In this document: in pieces, positions 46,300-56,787 of the stretch
Layout of the letters: each line of letters starts with the position of its first letter
How positions within the stretch are numbered: position 1 is the stretch's first letter
Origin: Yoonia maritima
GTDB taxonomy: Bacteria > Pseudomonadota > Alphaproteobacteria > Rhodobacterales > Rhodobacteraceae
Reading direction: 5' to 3'
Length of the DNA: 64,000 bases
NCBI RefSeq assembly: GCF_002933395.1
Contig: NZ_PKFN01000007.1
Coordinates: 124,001-188,000, forward strand
Made by a program: the position numbers and the translations under genes
Notes under the pieces: generated by a model
Told to the model about the DNA's origin: nothing
The model's database searches: none
The model's input: only the letters and a program-made list of their open reading frames with translations

Positions 46300-47469
46300 A
46301 TGACAGAGATGGTCTATGGTGCGGTCCCGGTGCGATCCGGTGACCCGGTTCTTCCCCGGTGGTGGCGGACAATCGACAAGTGGACTTTGTCGAGCATTCT
46401 GATCCTGTTTGGGATCGGCCTATTGTTAGGCTTGGCATCTTCTCCGCCATTGGCGGCGAAAAATGGGCTTGAACCGTTTCACTATGTGACTCGGCAGGCC
46501 ATTTTTGGCGGCATGGCCGTGATCGTCATGTTTTCTGTCTCGATGATGTCTCCAACCCTTGTGCGCCGATTGGCAGTTTTGGGGTTCATAGCGGCATTTG
46601 CCGCGCTTGTTATGTTGCCTGTGTTTGGCACGGACTTTGGTAAAGGCGCGACCCGCTGGTATTCGCTGGGCTTTGCATCTGTTCAGCCGTCAGAGTTCTT
46701 GAAACCTGGATTTATCGTGATGGCCGCATGGATGCTGTCAGCGTCGCAGCAGTTGGGTGGCCCGCCGGGCAAAGCGTATTCATTTATTTTGACCGTGACG
46801 ATCGTGCTGATCCTTGCGATGCAGCCTGATTTTGGTCAGGCTTGTCTGATCCTGTTTTCATGGGGTGTGATGTATTTTGTTGCTGGCGCCCCGATGATGT
46901 TGCTCTTGGTGCTTGCCGGTCTTGTCGTCTTGGGTGGGACCGTTGCCTATAGCAACTCTGAACACTTCGCGCGCCGTATTGATGGGTTTTTGTCGCCTGA
47001 TTTGGACCCGACAACACAGCTTGGCTATGCGACTAATGCCATCCGCGAGGGCGGATTTTTTGGTGTTGGTGTGGGCGAGGGCCAAGTGAAATGGTCTTTG
47101 CCAGATGCGCATACCGATTTCATTATCGCGGTTGCTGCCGAAGAATACGGGCTGATCTGCGTCTTAGTTATTATCGCACTTTATAGCGTGATCGTTGTGC
47201 GGTCATTGCTGCGTTTGATGAAAGAACGTGATCCGTTCATTCGCCTTGCCGGGACAGGGCTTGCTTGCGTGTTTGGTGTGCAGGCGATGATCAACATGGG
47301 TGTTGCCGTGCGTCTGCTACCAGCTAAGGGAATGACACTGCCGTTCGTGTCATATGGCGGATCATCGCTGATTGCGGGGGGGATTACTGTTGGAATGCTA
47401 CTTGCATTTACCCGCTCGCGCCCGCAGGGCAAGATGGAAGATATTTTGCTACGTAGGGCCAATAGATGA
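46300..47469 (+). CDS. ftsW: Septal peptidoglycan polymerase FtsW
   Basis: SEDS-family glycosyltransferase of the divisome, with FtsI partner elsewhere. The 389 residues have about ten helices. Family features include [48 protein letters not shown], the periplasmic [16 protein letters not shown] and the C-terminal [20 protein letters not shown]. The start follows a TAAGGTGGTG purine stretch. Its stop overlaps the murG start by four bases (ATGA), so translation is coupled. Confidence 0.95.
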   Translation: MTEMVYGAVPVRSGDPVLPRWWRTIDKWTLSSILILFGIGLLLGLASSPPLAAKNGLEPFHYVTRQAIFGGMAVIVMFSVSMMSPTLVRRLAVLGFIAAFAALVMLPVFGTDFGKGATRWYSLGFASVQPSEFLKPGFIVMAAWMLSASQQLGGPPGKAYSFILTVTIVLILAMQPDFGQACLILFSWGVMYFVAGAPMMLLLVLAGLVVLGGTVAYSNSEHFARRIDGFLSPDLDPTTQLGYATNAIREGGFFGVGVGEGQVKWSLPDAHTDFIIAVAAEEYGLICVLVIIALYSVIVVRSLLRLMKERDPFIRLAGTGLACVFGVQAMINMGVAVRLLPAKGMTLPFVSYGGSSLIAGGITVGMLLAFTRSRPQGKMEDILLRRANR

Positions 47470-48563
47470 CCGCACCACTTTTGATTATTGCTGCTGGCGG
47501 AACAGGTGGACATATGTTCCCGGCGCAGGCTTTGGCCGAGGCAATGTTAGCCAAAGGCTGGCGCGTCCGTCTTTCGACAGATGCGCGTGGCGCGCGCTAC
47601 ACCAATGGTTTTCCCGATGCGGTCGAAATAAGCGTTGTGGGTAGTGCTACTTTTGCGCGTGGTGGTATCCTGCAAAAGCTAGCGGTTCCATTTCGGATCG
47701 TCGGCGGTATCGCTGCCGCCAAGTGGAAGATGCTGTTTGATCGTCCTGCCGTTGTTGTTGGTTTCGGTGGTTATCCGGCCATCCCTGCGATGACTGCAGC
47801 ATGGGCCTTGCGTATTCCGCGCATGATTCATGAACAAAACGGTGTGCTGGGGCGCGTGAACCAATTGTTTGCTAAACGTGTTGACAAGGTCGCTTGTGGG
47901 ACTTGGCCGACGGCTTTGCCAAACGCGGTTGAGGGTGTCCACACAGGTAATCCAGTGCGGTCTGCGGTTCTTGAACGTGCGGCCGCGCCATATATTCCGC
48001 CGGGTGACTATCCGATGTCGGTTGTCGTGTTGGGGGGCAGCCAGGGTGCGCGCATTATGTCAGATATTGCACCGCCAGCGATTTCTGCTTTGCCAGAACA
48101 CATTCGCCGCAACGTGCGCGTTAGCCATCAGGCGCGTGACGAAGATCTTGAACGCGTGACAAATTATTACGACGCAGAGCTGATCAATGCAGATGTTCAG
48201 ACATTTTTTGCCGATGTGCCCGAACGTATGGCCGAAGCACAGCTGGTGATCTCGCGATCTGGTGCGTCCACCGTCGCGGATGTCAGCACCATTGGACGCC
48301 CAGCGATCTGGGTGCCACTTGCAAGCGCCATCCGTGATGAACAGACCGCGAATGCGCGTCAGTTGGTCGAAAACGATGCGGCAGTTATCATGACGGAAAC
48401 AGAATTCGAGGTCGCGCAGCTGACTGCGATGCTTGAAAAACTGCTGACCGATGAAACTGGTATGATGAAAATGTCCCAAGCTGCCGTGCGTTGCAGCGTG
48501 CCAGATGCAACCGAGCGCCTTGTTGAACTTGTCGAAGAACTGGCCACATCGGCCCAAAAATAA
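47466..48563 (+). CDS. murG: UDP-N-acetylglucosamine--lipid I GlcNAc transferase
   Basis: Makes lipid II at the inner leaflet of the membrane. The 365 residues show the N-terminal GT-B signatures [23 protein letters not shown] ([13 protein letters not shown]) and [17 protein letters not shown], the linker [11 protein letters not shown], and the C-terminal donor site [11 protein letters not shown] and [19 protein letters not shown]. Overlaps ftsW by four bases; murC follows 15 bases after the stop. Confidence 0.96.
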   Translation: MTAPLLIIAAGGTGGHMFPAQALAEAMLAKGWRVRLSTDARGARYTNGFPDAVEISVVGSATFARGGILQKLAVPFRIVGGIAAAKWKMLFDRPAVVVGFGGYPAIPAMTAAWALRIPRMIHEQNGVLGRVNQLFAKRVDKVACGTWPTALPNAVEGVHTGNPVRSAVLERAAAPYIPPGDYPMSVVVLGGSQGARIMSDIAPPAISALPEHIRRNVRVSHQARDEDLERVTNYYDAELINADVQTFFADVPERMAEAQLVISRSGASTVADVSTIGRPAIWVPLASAIRDEQTANARQLVENDAAVIMTETEFEVAQLTAMLEKLLTDETGMMKMSQAAVRCSVPDATERLVELVEELATSAQK

Positions 48564-48578
48564 GATGGAAATCAAGCG

Positions 48579-49979
48579 ATGAACGCTGCTGCAACAAAAT
48601 TGCCTTTGGACGTTGGCCCGATTCACTTTGTCGGGATTGGTGGCATTGGGATGTCAGGCATTGCCGAGGTGTTGATTAACCACGGGTACACCGTGCAAGG
48701 GTCAGACCTGAAGGCATCGAAAATCACTGACAGGCTCAAGTCGCTTGGCGCTACAGTTTTTGAAGGCCAGCGTGCCGAGAACCTTGAGGGCGCTGAGGTC
48801 ATCGTGATCTCCTCCGCCATCAAGCCGGGTAACCCTGAACTGGACGCCGCCCGCGCCAAAGGTTTGCCAGTTGTGCGCCGTGCCGAGATGTTGGCCGAAT
48901 TGATGCGGTTGAAATCGAATATCGCTGTTGCTGGGACACACGGTAAAACGACGACGACGACAATGGTTGCAGCATTGCTGGATGAAGGCGGTATTGATCC
49001 GACTGTTATCAACGGTGGGATCATCCACGCCTATGGTTCGAACGCCCGCATGGGGCAGGGCGAATGGATGGTGGTCGAAGCTGATGAAAGTGATGGCACA
49101 TTCAACCGTTTGCCCGCGACCATCGCGATTGTAACAAACATAGACCCAGAACACATGGAGCACTGGGGTACCGAAGAAGCCCTGCACAAGGGGTTCTATG
49201 ATTTTGTGTCGAATATCCCGTTCTACGGGTTGGCTGTTTGCTGCACGGACGATCCTGACGTGCAGGCGCTTGTTGGTAAGATTTCTGATCGTCGTGTCAC
49301 AACCTTTGGGTTTAACGCCCAAGCTGATGTGCGTGCGATTAACCTGACCTATAAGGCGGGTGTCGCGCATTTTGACGTTGCCTTGCAGGACGAAGGCACG
49401 ACCATTGACGGTTGTGAACTGCCAATGCCGGGTGATCACAACGTGTCAAACGCGCTGTCCGCTGTGGCTGTTGCCCGCCATTTGGGCATGAAGAAAGATG
49501 AAATTCGCGCTGCGTTGAAAGGGTTCAAAGGTGTCAACCGCCGCTTTACCCGCGTTGGCGAAGTGAACGGTGTCACCATCATTGACGACTATGGCCACCA
49601 TCCGGTTGAGATTTCCGCCGTGCTCAAGGCGGCGCGCCAAGCAACGCAAGGGCGGGTAATTGCGGTTCACCAACCGCATCGCTTTAGCCGTTTGTCGCAT
49701 CACTTTGACGAATTCTGCGCGTGTTTTAACGACGCTGACGTCGTCGGTATTTCTGATGTGTTTGCGGCAGGAGAGGACCCAATTCCCGGCGCAGGCCGTG
49801 ATGATCTAGTGGCTGGTCTTGTGCGGCATGGGCATCGTGATGCTCGCAATGTCGTATCAGAAGACGACCTTGAACGTCTGGTCCGTGAACAAAGCAAGCC
49901 GGGCGACATGGTTGTTTGCCTTGGGGCAGGGACCATTAGTGCGTGGGCGAACCGGTTGCCTGAAAGGCTGGCTAAGTAA
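48579..49979 (+). CDS. murC: UDP-N-acetylmuramate-L-alanine ligase
   Basis: Adds L-alanine to UDP-MurNAc. The 466 residues open with [19 protein letters not shown] and contain the ATP site [43 protein letters not shown] and the C-terminal [19 protein letters not shown] with [15 protein letters not shown] residues ([16 protein letters not shown]). The TAA overlaps the start of the DUF2484 gene by one base. Confidence 0.96.
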   Translation: MNAAATKLPLDVGPIHFVGIGGIGMSGIAEVLINHGYTVQGSDLKASKITDRLKSLGATVFEGQRAENLEGAEVIVISSAIKPGNPELDAARAKGLPVVRRAEMLAELMRLKSNIAVAGTHGKTTTTTMVAALLDEGGIDPTVINGGIIHAYGSNARMGQGEWMVVEADESDGTFNRLPATIAIVTNIDPEHMEHWGTEEALHKGFYDFVSNIPFYGLAVCCTDDPDVQALVGKISDRRVTTFGFNAQADVRAINLTYKAGVAHFDVALQDEGTTIDGCELPMPGDHNVSNALSAVAVARHLGMKKDEIRAALKGFKGVNRRFTRVGEVNGVTIIDDYGHHPVEISAVLKAARQATQGRVIAVHQPHRFSRLSHHFDEFCACFNDADVVGISDVFAAGEDPIPGAGRDDLVAGLVRHGHRDARNVVSEDDLERLVREQSKPGDMVVCLGAGTISAWANRLPERLAK

Positions 49980-50224
49980 TGACGGCTTCGCTTTGGTTCG
50001 GGTGTTTGTGGATCGTTCTAGCGTTTGTGTTGCAATCGATCCCATCCAGTGACAACCACTGGCGCAGAGCATATGTTCTGATCGCACTTGGTATTCCCTT
50101 GCTGATTTGGATCGTGGTTCAAAATGGCGCAATGGTTGGTACGGTTTTTGCAATTGCTCAGGGCTCTGTTTTGCGCTGGCCTATCTATTATTCGTACAAA
50201 TGGGTGCGTCATAAGTTTGACTAG
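49979..50224 (+). CDS. DUF2484 small membrane protein
   Basis: An 81-residue protein with two to three hydrophobic segments (LWFGCLWIVLAFVLQSIP, VLIALGIPLLIWIVVQNG) and a basic C-terminus (YYSYKWVRHKFD). The family DUF2484 occurs in Rhodobacterales between murC and murB, exactly this position, which suggests a link with cell-wall synthesis or division; no activity is known. Its ATG overlaps the murC stop by one base. Murein gene murB starts 57 bases after its stop. Confidence 0.85.
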   Translation: MTASLWFGCLWIVLAFVLQSIPSSDNHWRRAYVLIALGIPLLIWIVVQNGAMVGTVFAIAQGSVLRWPIYYSYKWVRHKFD

Positions 50225-50281
50225 AGATGTCGGTGTCGAAATTTGGCGATTGTCGGTCTAACTGGCTATGAAAGGAACGGG

Positions 50282-51220
50282 ATGGTCGATTTCCCTGACG
50301 TGCGCGGCACATTAACGAAAAAACGTTCGATGGCGGAATTGACGTGGATGCGCGTTGGCGGGCCGGCCGACATGTTGTTTCAACCTGCCGATGTGGATGA
50401 TCTGCGCGAGTTTTTAGCAGCACTGCCTGCCGATCTGCCCGTTTTCCCGATGGGAGTAGGGAGTAACCTTATCGTGCGCGATGGCGGTATCGGCGGCGTG
50501 GTGATCCGGCTAGGGCGCGGGTTTAACGCGATTGATACGTCTGGCGAACATGTCGTTGCGGGGGCCGCTGCTTTGGACGCGCATGTGGCGCGCAAATCTG
50601 CGGATGCTGGGCGTGATCTGACGTTTTTGCGGACTATTCCGGGCACGATTGGCGGCGCTGTTTGCATGAACGCAGGGTGTTATGGGGATTATGTTGCAGA
50701 TGTTCTTGTGTCGGTCACGGTGGTTACACGTGCCGGAGAACTGGTCGAACTTGCGGCGGATGAGCTGCAATTCGCCTATCGTCAAAGTAGGCTTCCTAAG
50801 GGGGCGATTGTTGTCAGCGCGTGTTTTGAGGCGCCACAGGGTGATCCTGCCGCACTGGTCCAGCGCATGACTAAACAGTTGGCAAAACGGGATGAAACCC
50901 AACCCACCAAAGACCGCACAGCAGGGTCAACGTTTCGTAATCCTGCTGGTTTTTCGTCTACGGGACGTGCCGATGATGTGCATGACTTAAAGGCGTGGAA
51001 GGTGATTGATAATGCTGGCATGCGTGGCGCGACCCTTGGCGGGGCTGTGATGAATGAAAAACATTCGAACTTTTTAACCAACGCGGGCGGCGCCACTGCC
51101 GCCGATCTTGAAGATTTGGGCGAACGCGTGCGGAAAAAGGTTTACGATTCGCAAGGTATTACGCTAGAATGGGAAATTATGCGGGTTGGCGAACGCTTGA
51201 TCGACAGCGGCGCAGAATAA
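50282..51220 (+). CDS. murB: UDP-N-acetylenolpyruvoylglucosamine reductase
   Basis: FAD/NADPH enzyme that completes UDP-MurNAc. The 312 residues (type II MurB lengths) show [17 protein letters not shown], the FAD-binding [52 protein letters not shown] and the catalytic region [13 protein letters not shown] with [18 protein letters not shown] at 50282 has AAAGGAACGGG upstream. The next gene in Rhodobacterales, ddl, is reduced to a remnant here. Confidence 0.95.
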   Translation: MVDFPDVRGTLTKKRSMAELTWMRVGGPADMLFQPADVDDLREFLAALPADLPVFPMGVGSNLIVRDGGIGGVVIRLGRGFNAIDTSGEHVVAGAAALDAHVARKSADAGRDLTFLRTIPGTIGGAVCMNAGCYGDYVADVLVSVTVVTRAGELVELAADELQFAYRQSRLPKGAIVVSACFEAPQGDPAALVQRMTKQLAKRDETQPTKDRTAGSTFRNPAGFSSTGRADDVHDLKAWKVIDNAGMRGATLGGAVMNEKHSNFLTNAGGATAADLEDLGERVRKKVYDSQGITLEWEIMRVGERLIDSGAE

Positions 51221-51301
51221 TAGGCCAAATAATGGCTTGATCCGCAAAAGGGTCACATAAAATTGACGGGTCACAAAGATCCGCGAAAGAGGCGGTTGGG
51301 T

Positions 51302-51511
51302 ATGTCGAGCAGGGCAAACCCGGAAGTTGTTAAAGTTTTGGATCGGCCGATGGCAGCGCGGGCAGGCGCATCATCGTTTGTTATGGATTCTAGAGCAGCT
51401 TTACGGGGCAAAACATGTGAAGTGATTGTGACCGATGTTGGTCAGGCGAATGCGCCGGCGGAAACGTCATCCGGTGTTTGGGTGCTGGAGGCTGCGCTAT
51501 GCGAAGTCTGA
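51302..51511 (+). pseudogene. Probable remnant of D-alanine-D-alanine ligase (ddl)
   Basis: A 69-codon open frame in the position ddl normally occupies between murB and ftsQ. Its first ~48 residues (RANPEVVKVLDRPMAAR, then DSRAALRGKTCEVIVTDVG) align by eye with a Ddl N-terminus of the form PKVAVLMGGPSAEREVS ... AALRGEGYEV..VDAG, with the GGPSAEREVS motif degraded. The last ~12 residues (GVWVLEAALCEV) could derive from a Ddl C-terminus, and the stop overlaps the ftsQ start by 13 bases. If so, about 230 codons were lost in frame. The alignment relies on a remembered consensus. The central ATP-grasp domain is absent, so no ligase activity is expected. ATG at 51302 is chosen; an in-frame TTG at 51263 is less likely. 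Confidence 0.55.
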
Positions 51512-52395
51512 TCCGGCGTCCTGCTACAACTGGTCCGCATGATCCGGCACCTTCGCGTTTGGGCTATCGCTATCAGCGGTTGCTTTTGACGCCGGGTTTT
51601 CGGGCGGCGACACGTATTGGCGTTCCTATTCTTTTGATTGCGGCGATCGCTGGATCGCATTTTTCCAAAGCGGAAAACCGTGCCGCTTTGGTTGCGCAGA
51701 TCGAAAGTACCAAGCAACGTTTTCAAGAGCGCCCGCAATTCATGGTTAAAGCTATGACTATCACAGGTGCTGATCAGTCAACGATGACAGCTGTGATTGC
51801 GCTCTTGCCGACTGACTATCCTGTTTCTTCTTTTGATCTGGATCTTGAACACACGCGCCGCACAATCGAAGCGCTTGACCCGGTGAAAAGCGCAAGCGTG
51901 CGTGTCGGCGCGGCTGGCACGCTTGAGGTGCGGTTGACGCCGCGCGTGCCTTCGGCGCTTTGGCGTGATGGTGCGACGTTACGGTTGATCGATGAAACAG
52001 GGGTTGTGTCAGGCGTCGTGACGTCCCGGTCCGAGCGGCTCGACCTGCCTTTGATTGCTGGCGACGGCGCAGAACAGCACATCGAAGAGGCACTGGCGCT
52101 TTATGCTGGGGCTGGGCCGTTAAGCACCCGTGTGCGTGGCCTTGTTCGTATGGGCGAGCGCCGCTGGGATATCGTGCTGGATCGTGATCAACGCATTTTG
52201 TTGCCGGGTGACGGTGCGGTTGCCGCGCTGGATCGCGTTATCGCGCTGAATGCGGCGCAGGACATGTTGGAACGTGATGTGGCCGTTGTCGATATGCGCA
52301 ATGCGAAACGTCCGACTTTGCGAATGAACGAAGAAGCGGTCGCCGCGTTGCGCCGCGTAAATGAAACAGTTTCTACAAACGGGGCGAACAACTGA
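51499..52395 (+). CDS. ftsQ: Cell division protein FtsQ
   Basis: Bitopic divisome protein linking early and late assembly. The 298 residues have a short cytoplasmic N-terminus with basic residues (MRSLIRRPATTGPHDPA), one membrane helix (IGVPILLIAAIAGSHFSKA), then a periplasmic POTRA domain (FMVKAMTITGADQSTMTAVIA) and the FtsQ domain (VDMRNAKRPTLRMNEEAV). ATG at 51499 has GGAGG about 7 bases upstream. It overlaps the ddl remnant by 13 bases and ftsA by one base. Confidence 0.93.
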   Translation: MRSLIRRPATTGPHDPAPSRLGYRYQRLLLTPGFRAATRIGVPILLIAAIAGSHFSKAENRAALVAQIESTKQRFQERPQFMVKAMTITGADQSTMTAVIALLPTDYPVSSFDLDLEHTRRTIEALDPVKSASVRVGAAGTLEVRLTPRVPSALWRDGATLRLIDETGVVSGVVTSRSERLDLPLIAGDGAEQHIEEALALYAGAGPLSTRVRGLVRMGERRWDIVLDRDQRILLPGDGAVAALDRVIALNAAQDMLERDVAVVDMRNAKRPTLRMNEEAVAALRRVNETVSTNGANN

Positions 52396-53729
52396 TGGGC
52401 GATGTATACGACAACCAGCGTGCAATGCGTCAAATGCGCAAAGCAGCGATGCAGCGCGGTGTTGTGGCTATTCTTGATGTAGGTACATCCAAGATCGCCT
52501 GCCTTGTTTTGCGGTTTGATGGCCCAGAGCAGTTCCGCAATGTTGATGGTGTCGGTTCGATGGCTGGCCAGTCGCAATTTCGCGTCATCGGTGCTGCGAC
52601 GACCCGTTCGCGTGGTGTCCGCTTTGGCGAAATCGAAGCAATGCAAGAAACTGAACGTGCAATCCGTACGGTTGTTCAGGCTGCGCAAAAGATGGCGAAG
52701 GTCCGCGTTGACCACGTGATCGCGTCGCTTTCAGGTGCGCGCCCGCGTTCTTATGGCCTAGATGGCGCGCTGGACGTGTCGGGTGGTATGGTCACTGAAC
52801 AAGATATTAGCCAAGTCATGGCGAACTGCGATGTACCCGATTACGGCGCGAACCGTGAAGTGTTGCATGCACAGCCGGTGAATTTTGCGCTAGATCACCG
52901 GTCTGGTCTTGCAGATCCACGTGGTCAAATAGGTCACAAGCTGACGACTGACATGCATATGCTGACGGTTGATTCAACGGCGCTGCAAAACTTGTTCTAC
53001 TGTATTAAGCGCTGTGATCTTGAACTGGCTGGGCTGGCATCGTCTGCCTACGTGTCGGGGATGTCGTCGCTTGTTGAAGACGAACAGGAACTTGGCGCGG
53101 CGTGTATTGATCTGGGCGGTGGATCGACTGGTATTTCGGTGTTTATGAAGAAACACATGATCTATGCGGACTCTGTTCGGATGGGCGGGGACCACGTGAC
53201 ATCTGATATCTCGATGGGACTGCAAATTCCGACGGCGACGGCTGAGCGGATCAAGACGTTCTACGGCGGCGTTGTTGCGACCGGCATGGATGATCGTGAA
53301 ATGATAGAAACCGGCGGTGATACTGGCGATTGGGAACATGATCGCCGCACGGTTAGCCGTGCCGAATTGATTGGCATCATGCGTCCGCGTGTCGAAGAGA
53401 TTTTGGAAGAGGTCCGTGCGCGTCTGGATGCGGCTGGTTTTGAACACCTGCCAAGCCAACAGATCGTGTTGACCGGCGGCGGCAGCCAAATTCCTGGGCT
53501 TGATGGTTTGGCAAGTAAAATTCTGGGCCAGCAAGTGCGTCTTGGTCGCCCATTGCGTGTGCAGGGCCTTCCTCAAGCTGCGATTGGTCCCGCATTTTCA
53601 AGCGCGGTTGGTCTGTCGTTGTTTGCGGCGAACCCGCAAGATGAATGGTGGGATTTCGAAATTCCGGCGGATCGCTACCCGGCGAGATCGTTTAAACGTG
53701 CTGTGAAATGGTTCAAAGACAACTGGTGA
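52395..53729 (+). CDS. ftsA: Cell division protein FtsA
   Basis: Actin-like protein that anchors FtsZ filaments to the membrane. The 444 residues contain the phosphate-1 loop VVAILDVGTSKIACLVL, the phosphate-2 segment CIDLGGGSTGISVFM and the adenosine region VLTGGGSQIPGLDGLASKIL. The C-terminal amphipathic helix (SFKRAVKWFKDNW) is the membrane-targeting sequence. Start overlaps ftsQ by one base; ftsZ follows after 175 bases. Confidence 0.95.
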   Translation: MGDVYDNQRAMRQMRKAAMQRGVVAILDVGTSKIACLVLRFDGPEQFRNVDGVGSMAGQSQFRVIGAATTRSRGVRFGEIEAMQETERAIRTVVQAAQKMAKVRVDHVIASLSGARPRSYGLDGALDVSGGMVTEQDISQVMANCDVPDYGANREVLHAQPVNFALDHRSGLADPRGQIGHKLTTDMHMLTVDSTALQNLFYCIKRCDLELAGLASSAYVSGMSSLVEDEQELGAACIDLGGGSTGISVFMKKHMIYADSVRMGGDHVTSDISMGLQIPTATAERIKTFYGGVVATGMDDREMIETGGDTGDWEHDRRTVSRAELIGIMRPRVEEILEEVRARLDAAGFEHLPSQQIVLTGGGSQIPGLDGLASKILGQQVRLGRPLRVQGLPQAAIGPAFSSAVGLSLFAANPQDEWWDFEIPADRYPARSFKRAVKWFKDNW

Positions 53730-53904
53730 TGCGCGACATTTAGCCGATTGGCCGAAATCGAGCGGGCATCCGATAAAATTTGTCCAGATTTGGTGTCTAT
53801 TTTGTGTTTTTCCCGTGACCTTTCGGCATCACCCGGTTAAGATGAGCCTAATAAGCAGTCAGGCGCCCGGTGGGACGGGCTCATAAAAACAGGCGGATCG
53901 AGCA

Positions 53905-55524
53905 ATGACATTGAATCTCTCCCTCCCGGGGCATGACGAACTGAAGCCACGCATCACTGTATTTGGTGTGGGTGGCGCTGGCGGTAACGCTGTGAACAAC
54001 ATGATTGAGCAGGCGCTTGAAGGCGTCGAGTTCGTCGTTGCAAACACAGATGCGCAAGCCCTACAGCAATCGCGCTCAGAGCAGAAAATCCAGATGGGTC
54101 TAAAAGTGACCGAAGGTCTGGGGGCTGGTGCACGCGCAACTGTCGGCGCTGCAGCTGCTGAAGAAAGCATTGAACAAATCGTTGATCACCTTGCTGGGGC
54201 ACACATGTGCTTTATCACAGCGGGTATGGGCGGCGGCACTGGTACTGGTGCAGCCCCGATCATCGCACAAGCAGCCCGTGAACTGGGCGTCCTGACTGTT
54301 GGTGTTGTCACCAAACCTTTCCAGTTCGAAGGCGGCAAACGCATGAAACAAGCTGATGCAGGCATCGAAGCCCTGCAAAAGGTTGTTGATACGCTGATCA
54401 TCATTCCAAACCAGAACCTGTTCCGTTTGGCGAATGAAAACACAACATTTACCGAAGCTTTCGCCCTTGCAGATGACGTTCTGTACCAAGGTGTGAAAGG
54501 TGTGACTGACCTTATGGTTCGTCCGGGCCTTATCAACCTCGACTTTGCTGATGTTCGCGCCGTCATGGACGAAATGGGCAAGGCGATGATGGGTACCGGC
54601 GAGGCTGAAGGTGAAAACCGTGCGATTCAAGCTGCTGAAAAGGCCATCGCGAACCCATTGCTGGACGAAATCAGCCTCGAAGGCGCGAAGGGTGTTCTTA
54701 TCAACATCACTGGTTCGCACGATCTGACATTGTTCGAACTGGACGAAGCTGCAAACAAAATCCGCGAAAAGGTCGACCCAGAAGCAAACATTATCGTTGG
54801 TTCTACGCTGGACACCAGCATGGAAGGCAAGATGCGCGTTTCCGTGGTTGCTACAGGTATCGACGCTGCAATGAGCAACGCAGACACGCCGCTACCACGT
54901 CGTAGCATGGCGGCACCTTTGGCGCAGCCGGTTGCGATTGAGACACCTGCACCTGCGCCAGTTCAAGAAGCGCCTGCTCAGGTCGCGGCGGCTGCACCGC
55001 AGCAAGAAGAACGCACATTGTTCCAAGATCTGGACATGCCGACTGCGGCTGCTCCGCAGCCCGCGCCAGTGCAACAACCGGCGCCGCAACCCGTCGCCGC
55101 ACAGCCTGTCCAAACACAACAACCTGTGCAGCAACAGCCTGCAGCGTCACACGATTTGCCGCCGCCCGCATATACGCCGCGTCCTGAACCAACACTAAGC
55201 GAAGCTGATAGTTTTGTTGCGCCGCGCGCGCCGGGTACGCCTTCTCCCGAAGCTTTGGCGCGTTTGCAAGCGGCGGTTAGCCGCGCGCCGAAACAAAACG
55301 AACAGCAGCCACAAGCCGCTGCGCCTGTTGCCGAAGATGCTGAAAAGCCGCGTTTTGGGATCAACTCGTTGATCAACCGCATGACGGGTGCGCAGGCAGA
55401 TGCTGCAGCTCAGCAACCTGCGCGCGCTCAGCCTCAGGTGACACCATTACACCAAGAGCCTGAAGCAAATGAAGATCAAGATCGCATCGAAATTCCTGCG
55501 TTCTTACGCCGTCAGGCGAACTAA
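53905..55524 (+). CDS. ftsZ: Cell division GTPase FtsZ
   Basis: Tubulin-like GTPase that builds the division ring. The 539 residues are long for FtsZ because of an extended Pro/Gln/Ala-rich linker (about residues 335-520), typical of alphaproteobacteria. The GTPase domain includes [15 protein letters not shown], the G-loop GGGTGTG at 109-115 and [19 protein letters not shown] (T7 loop). The conserved C-terminal peptide [12 protein letters not shown] binds FtsA and other partners. A terminator hairpin follows. Confidence 0.97.
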   Translation: MTLNLSLPGHDELKPRITVFGVGGAGGNAVNNMIEQALEGVEFVVANTDAQALQQSRSEQKIQMGLKVTEGLGAGARATVGAAAAEESIEQIVDHLAGAHMCFITAGMGGGTGTGAAPIIAQAARELGVLTVGVVTKPFQFEGGKRMKQADAGIEALQKVVDTLIIIPNQNLFRLANENTTFTEAFALADDVLYQGVKGVTDLMVRPGLINLDFADVRAVMDEMGKAMMGTGEAEGENRAIQAAEKAIANPLLDEISLEGAKGVLINITGSHDLTLFELDEAANKIREKVDPEANIIVGSTLDTSMEGKMRVSVVATGIDAAMSNADTPLPRRSMAAPLAQPVAIETPAPAPVQEAPAQVAAAAPQQEERTLFQDLDMPTAAAPQPAPVQQPAPQPVAAQPVQTQQPVQQQPAASHDLPPPAYTPRPEPTLSEADSFVAPRAPGTPSPEALARLQAAVSRAPKQNEQQPQAAAPVAEDAEKPRFGINSLINRMTGAQADAAAQQPARAQPQVTPLHQEPEANEDQDRIEIPAFLRRQAN

Positions 55525-55565
55525 TATCCACGTCACAGAATTGTGACGTCAGGTAAGTATGACAC

Positions 55566-55594
55566 AAAAGGTCGCCCAAGGGCGGCCTTTTTTC
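55566..55594 (+). terminator. Terminator of ftsZ
   Basis: AAAGGTCGCCC and GGGCGGCCTTT (55567-55577, 55580-55590) pair over 11 bp with one G-U, followed by TTT, 42 bases after the ftsZ stop. The two-base loop is short but the T-run (TTTTTT) is clear. Confidence 0.8.
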
Positions 55595-55744
55595 TTTAAC
55601 TTACAGTGGGTTGTGATATTTGCCGCATTGCGGTCATGAAAGCGGCCAGGCATGTTTCATACCGTTGTAAAGAGTGAGTTGAGCCGAAGGCCATGGCGTT
55701 TTAACTATAACGTCAACAATTAACCCTGAAAGGCGCGTTACGCC

Positions 55745-56662
55745 GTGCAAACTACGCTTAAATCTCGGGTCACTTTTGACGGTATCGGTCTTCACTCTGG
55801 AGCGCCGGTCACGATTGTATTGCATCCGGCCGCCGCGAATACCGGGGTTGTGTTTCGTCGTGTCGATTTGACTGGAACACCGCAATTGGCTGCGAAGTGG
55901 GATAGCGTTATTGTTTCACCTTTGAATACGCGTTTGACCAACGCTGACGGTGTGACAGTGTCCACAATTGAACATTTGATGGCGGCCTTGTCGGGGTGTG
56001 GCGTGCATAACGTTTTGGTCGATATCGACGGTCCCGAAGTGCCAATTCTAGACGGCAGTGCTGCGACATTTGTGCGTGGAATTGTAAATGCTGGATTGAC
56101 GCGCTTGTCCGCACCTTTGCGTGCAATCGAAATTTTGAAAGACGTATCCGTGTCTGAAGGCGAAGCCTTTGCGCAGCTTTCACCAGCCACTTCGCTACAA
56201 ATTGATTTTGCGATCGATTTTGCGGATGCCGCAATTGGTAAGCAACGCAAGACGCTGAACATGGCCAATGGTACGTTCGTACGCGAGCTTTGTGATAGCC
56301 GTACATTCTGCCGTTCTGCTGATGTCGACGCGATGCGTGCAAATGGTCTGGCGCTTGGTGGTACGATGGAAAACGCTGTTGTCGTTGATGGCGCGACAGT
56401 GTTGACGCCCGGTGGTTTGCGCCATGCTGATGAGGCTGTGCGCCACAAGATGCTTGATGCATTGGGTGATTTATATACCGCAGGCGCACCAATTTTGGGC
56501 CGCTACACGGGTACACGGTCTGGTCATGCGATGACAAACCGTTTGCTACGCGCCTTGTTTGATGATTCCTCGGCTTGGCGTTGGGTGAATTGTGATGCAA
56601 AAATCGCGGCGCGGTTGCCCGGTGTGGGCGTCAGTGTTGCCGATCTTAACGCCGTTGCATAA
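55745..56662 (+). CDS. lpxC: UDP-3-O-acyl-N-acetylglucosamine deacetylase
   Basis: Zinc enzyme for the committed step of lipid A synthesis. The 305 residues begin with VQTTLKSRVTFDGIGLHSG, and contain the zinc ligands in VSTIEHLMAALSGCGVHNV and in HKMLDALGDLYTAGAP, as well as LGRYTGTRSGHAMTNRLLRAL. The start is a GTG at 55745, placing the conserved MQTTLKxxVTFxGIGLHSG N-terminus at residue 1, with AAAGGCG upstream. A 220-base gap follows ftsZ, so it may have its own promoter. Confidence 0.96.
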   Translation: MQTTLKSRVTFDGIGLHSGAPVTIVLHPAAANTGVVFRRVDLTGTPQLAAKWDSVIVSPLNTRLTNADGVTVSTIEHLMAALSGCGVHNVLVDIDGPEVPILDGSAATFVRGIVNAGLTRLSAPLRAIEILKDVSVSEGEAFAQLSPATSLQIDFAIDFADAAIGKQRKTLNMANGTFVRELCDSRTFCRSADVDAMRANGLALGGTMENAVVVDGATVLTPGGLRHADEAVRHKMLDALGDLYTAGAPILGRYTGTRSGHAMTNRLLRALFDDSSAWRWVNCDAKIAARLPGVGVSVADLNAVA

Positions 56663-56787
56663 GTCTACCGCGAACAGTTGATCACAGCGTGTTCAAAAGG
56701 CATTTTGCCCCTCATTTTTCTATGCTAGACCCATCCGTAACAAATGGTGCGCGTAAAGCGTGCGCAGTCAGTAATGAGGTCGCAGTC

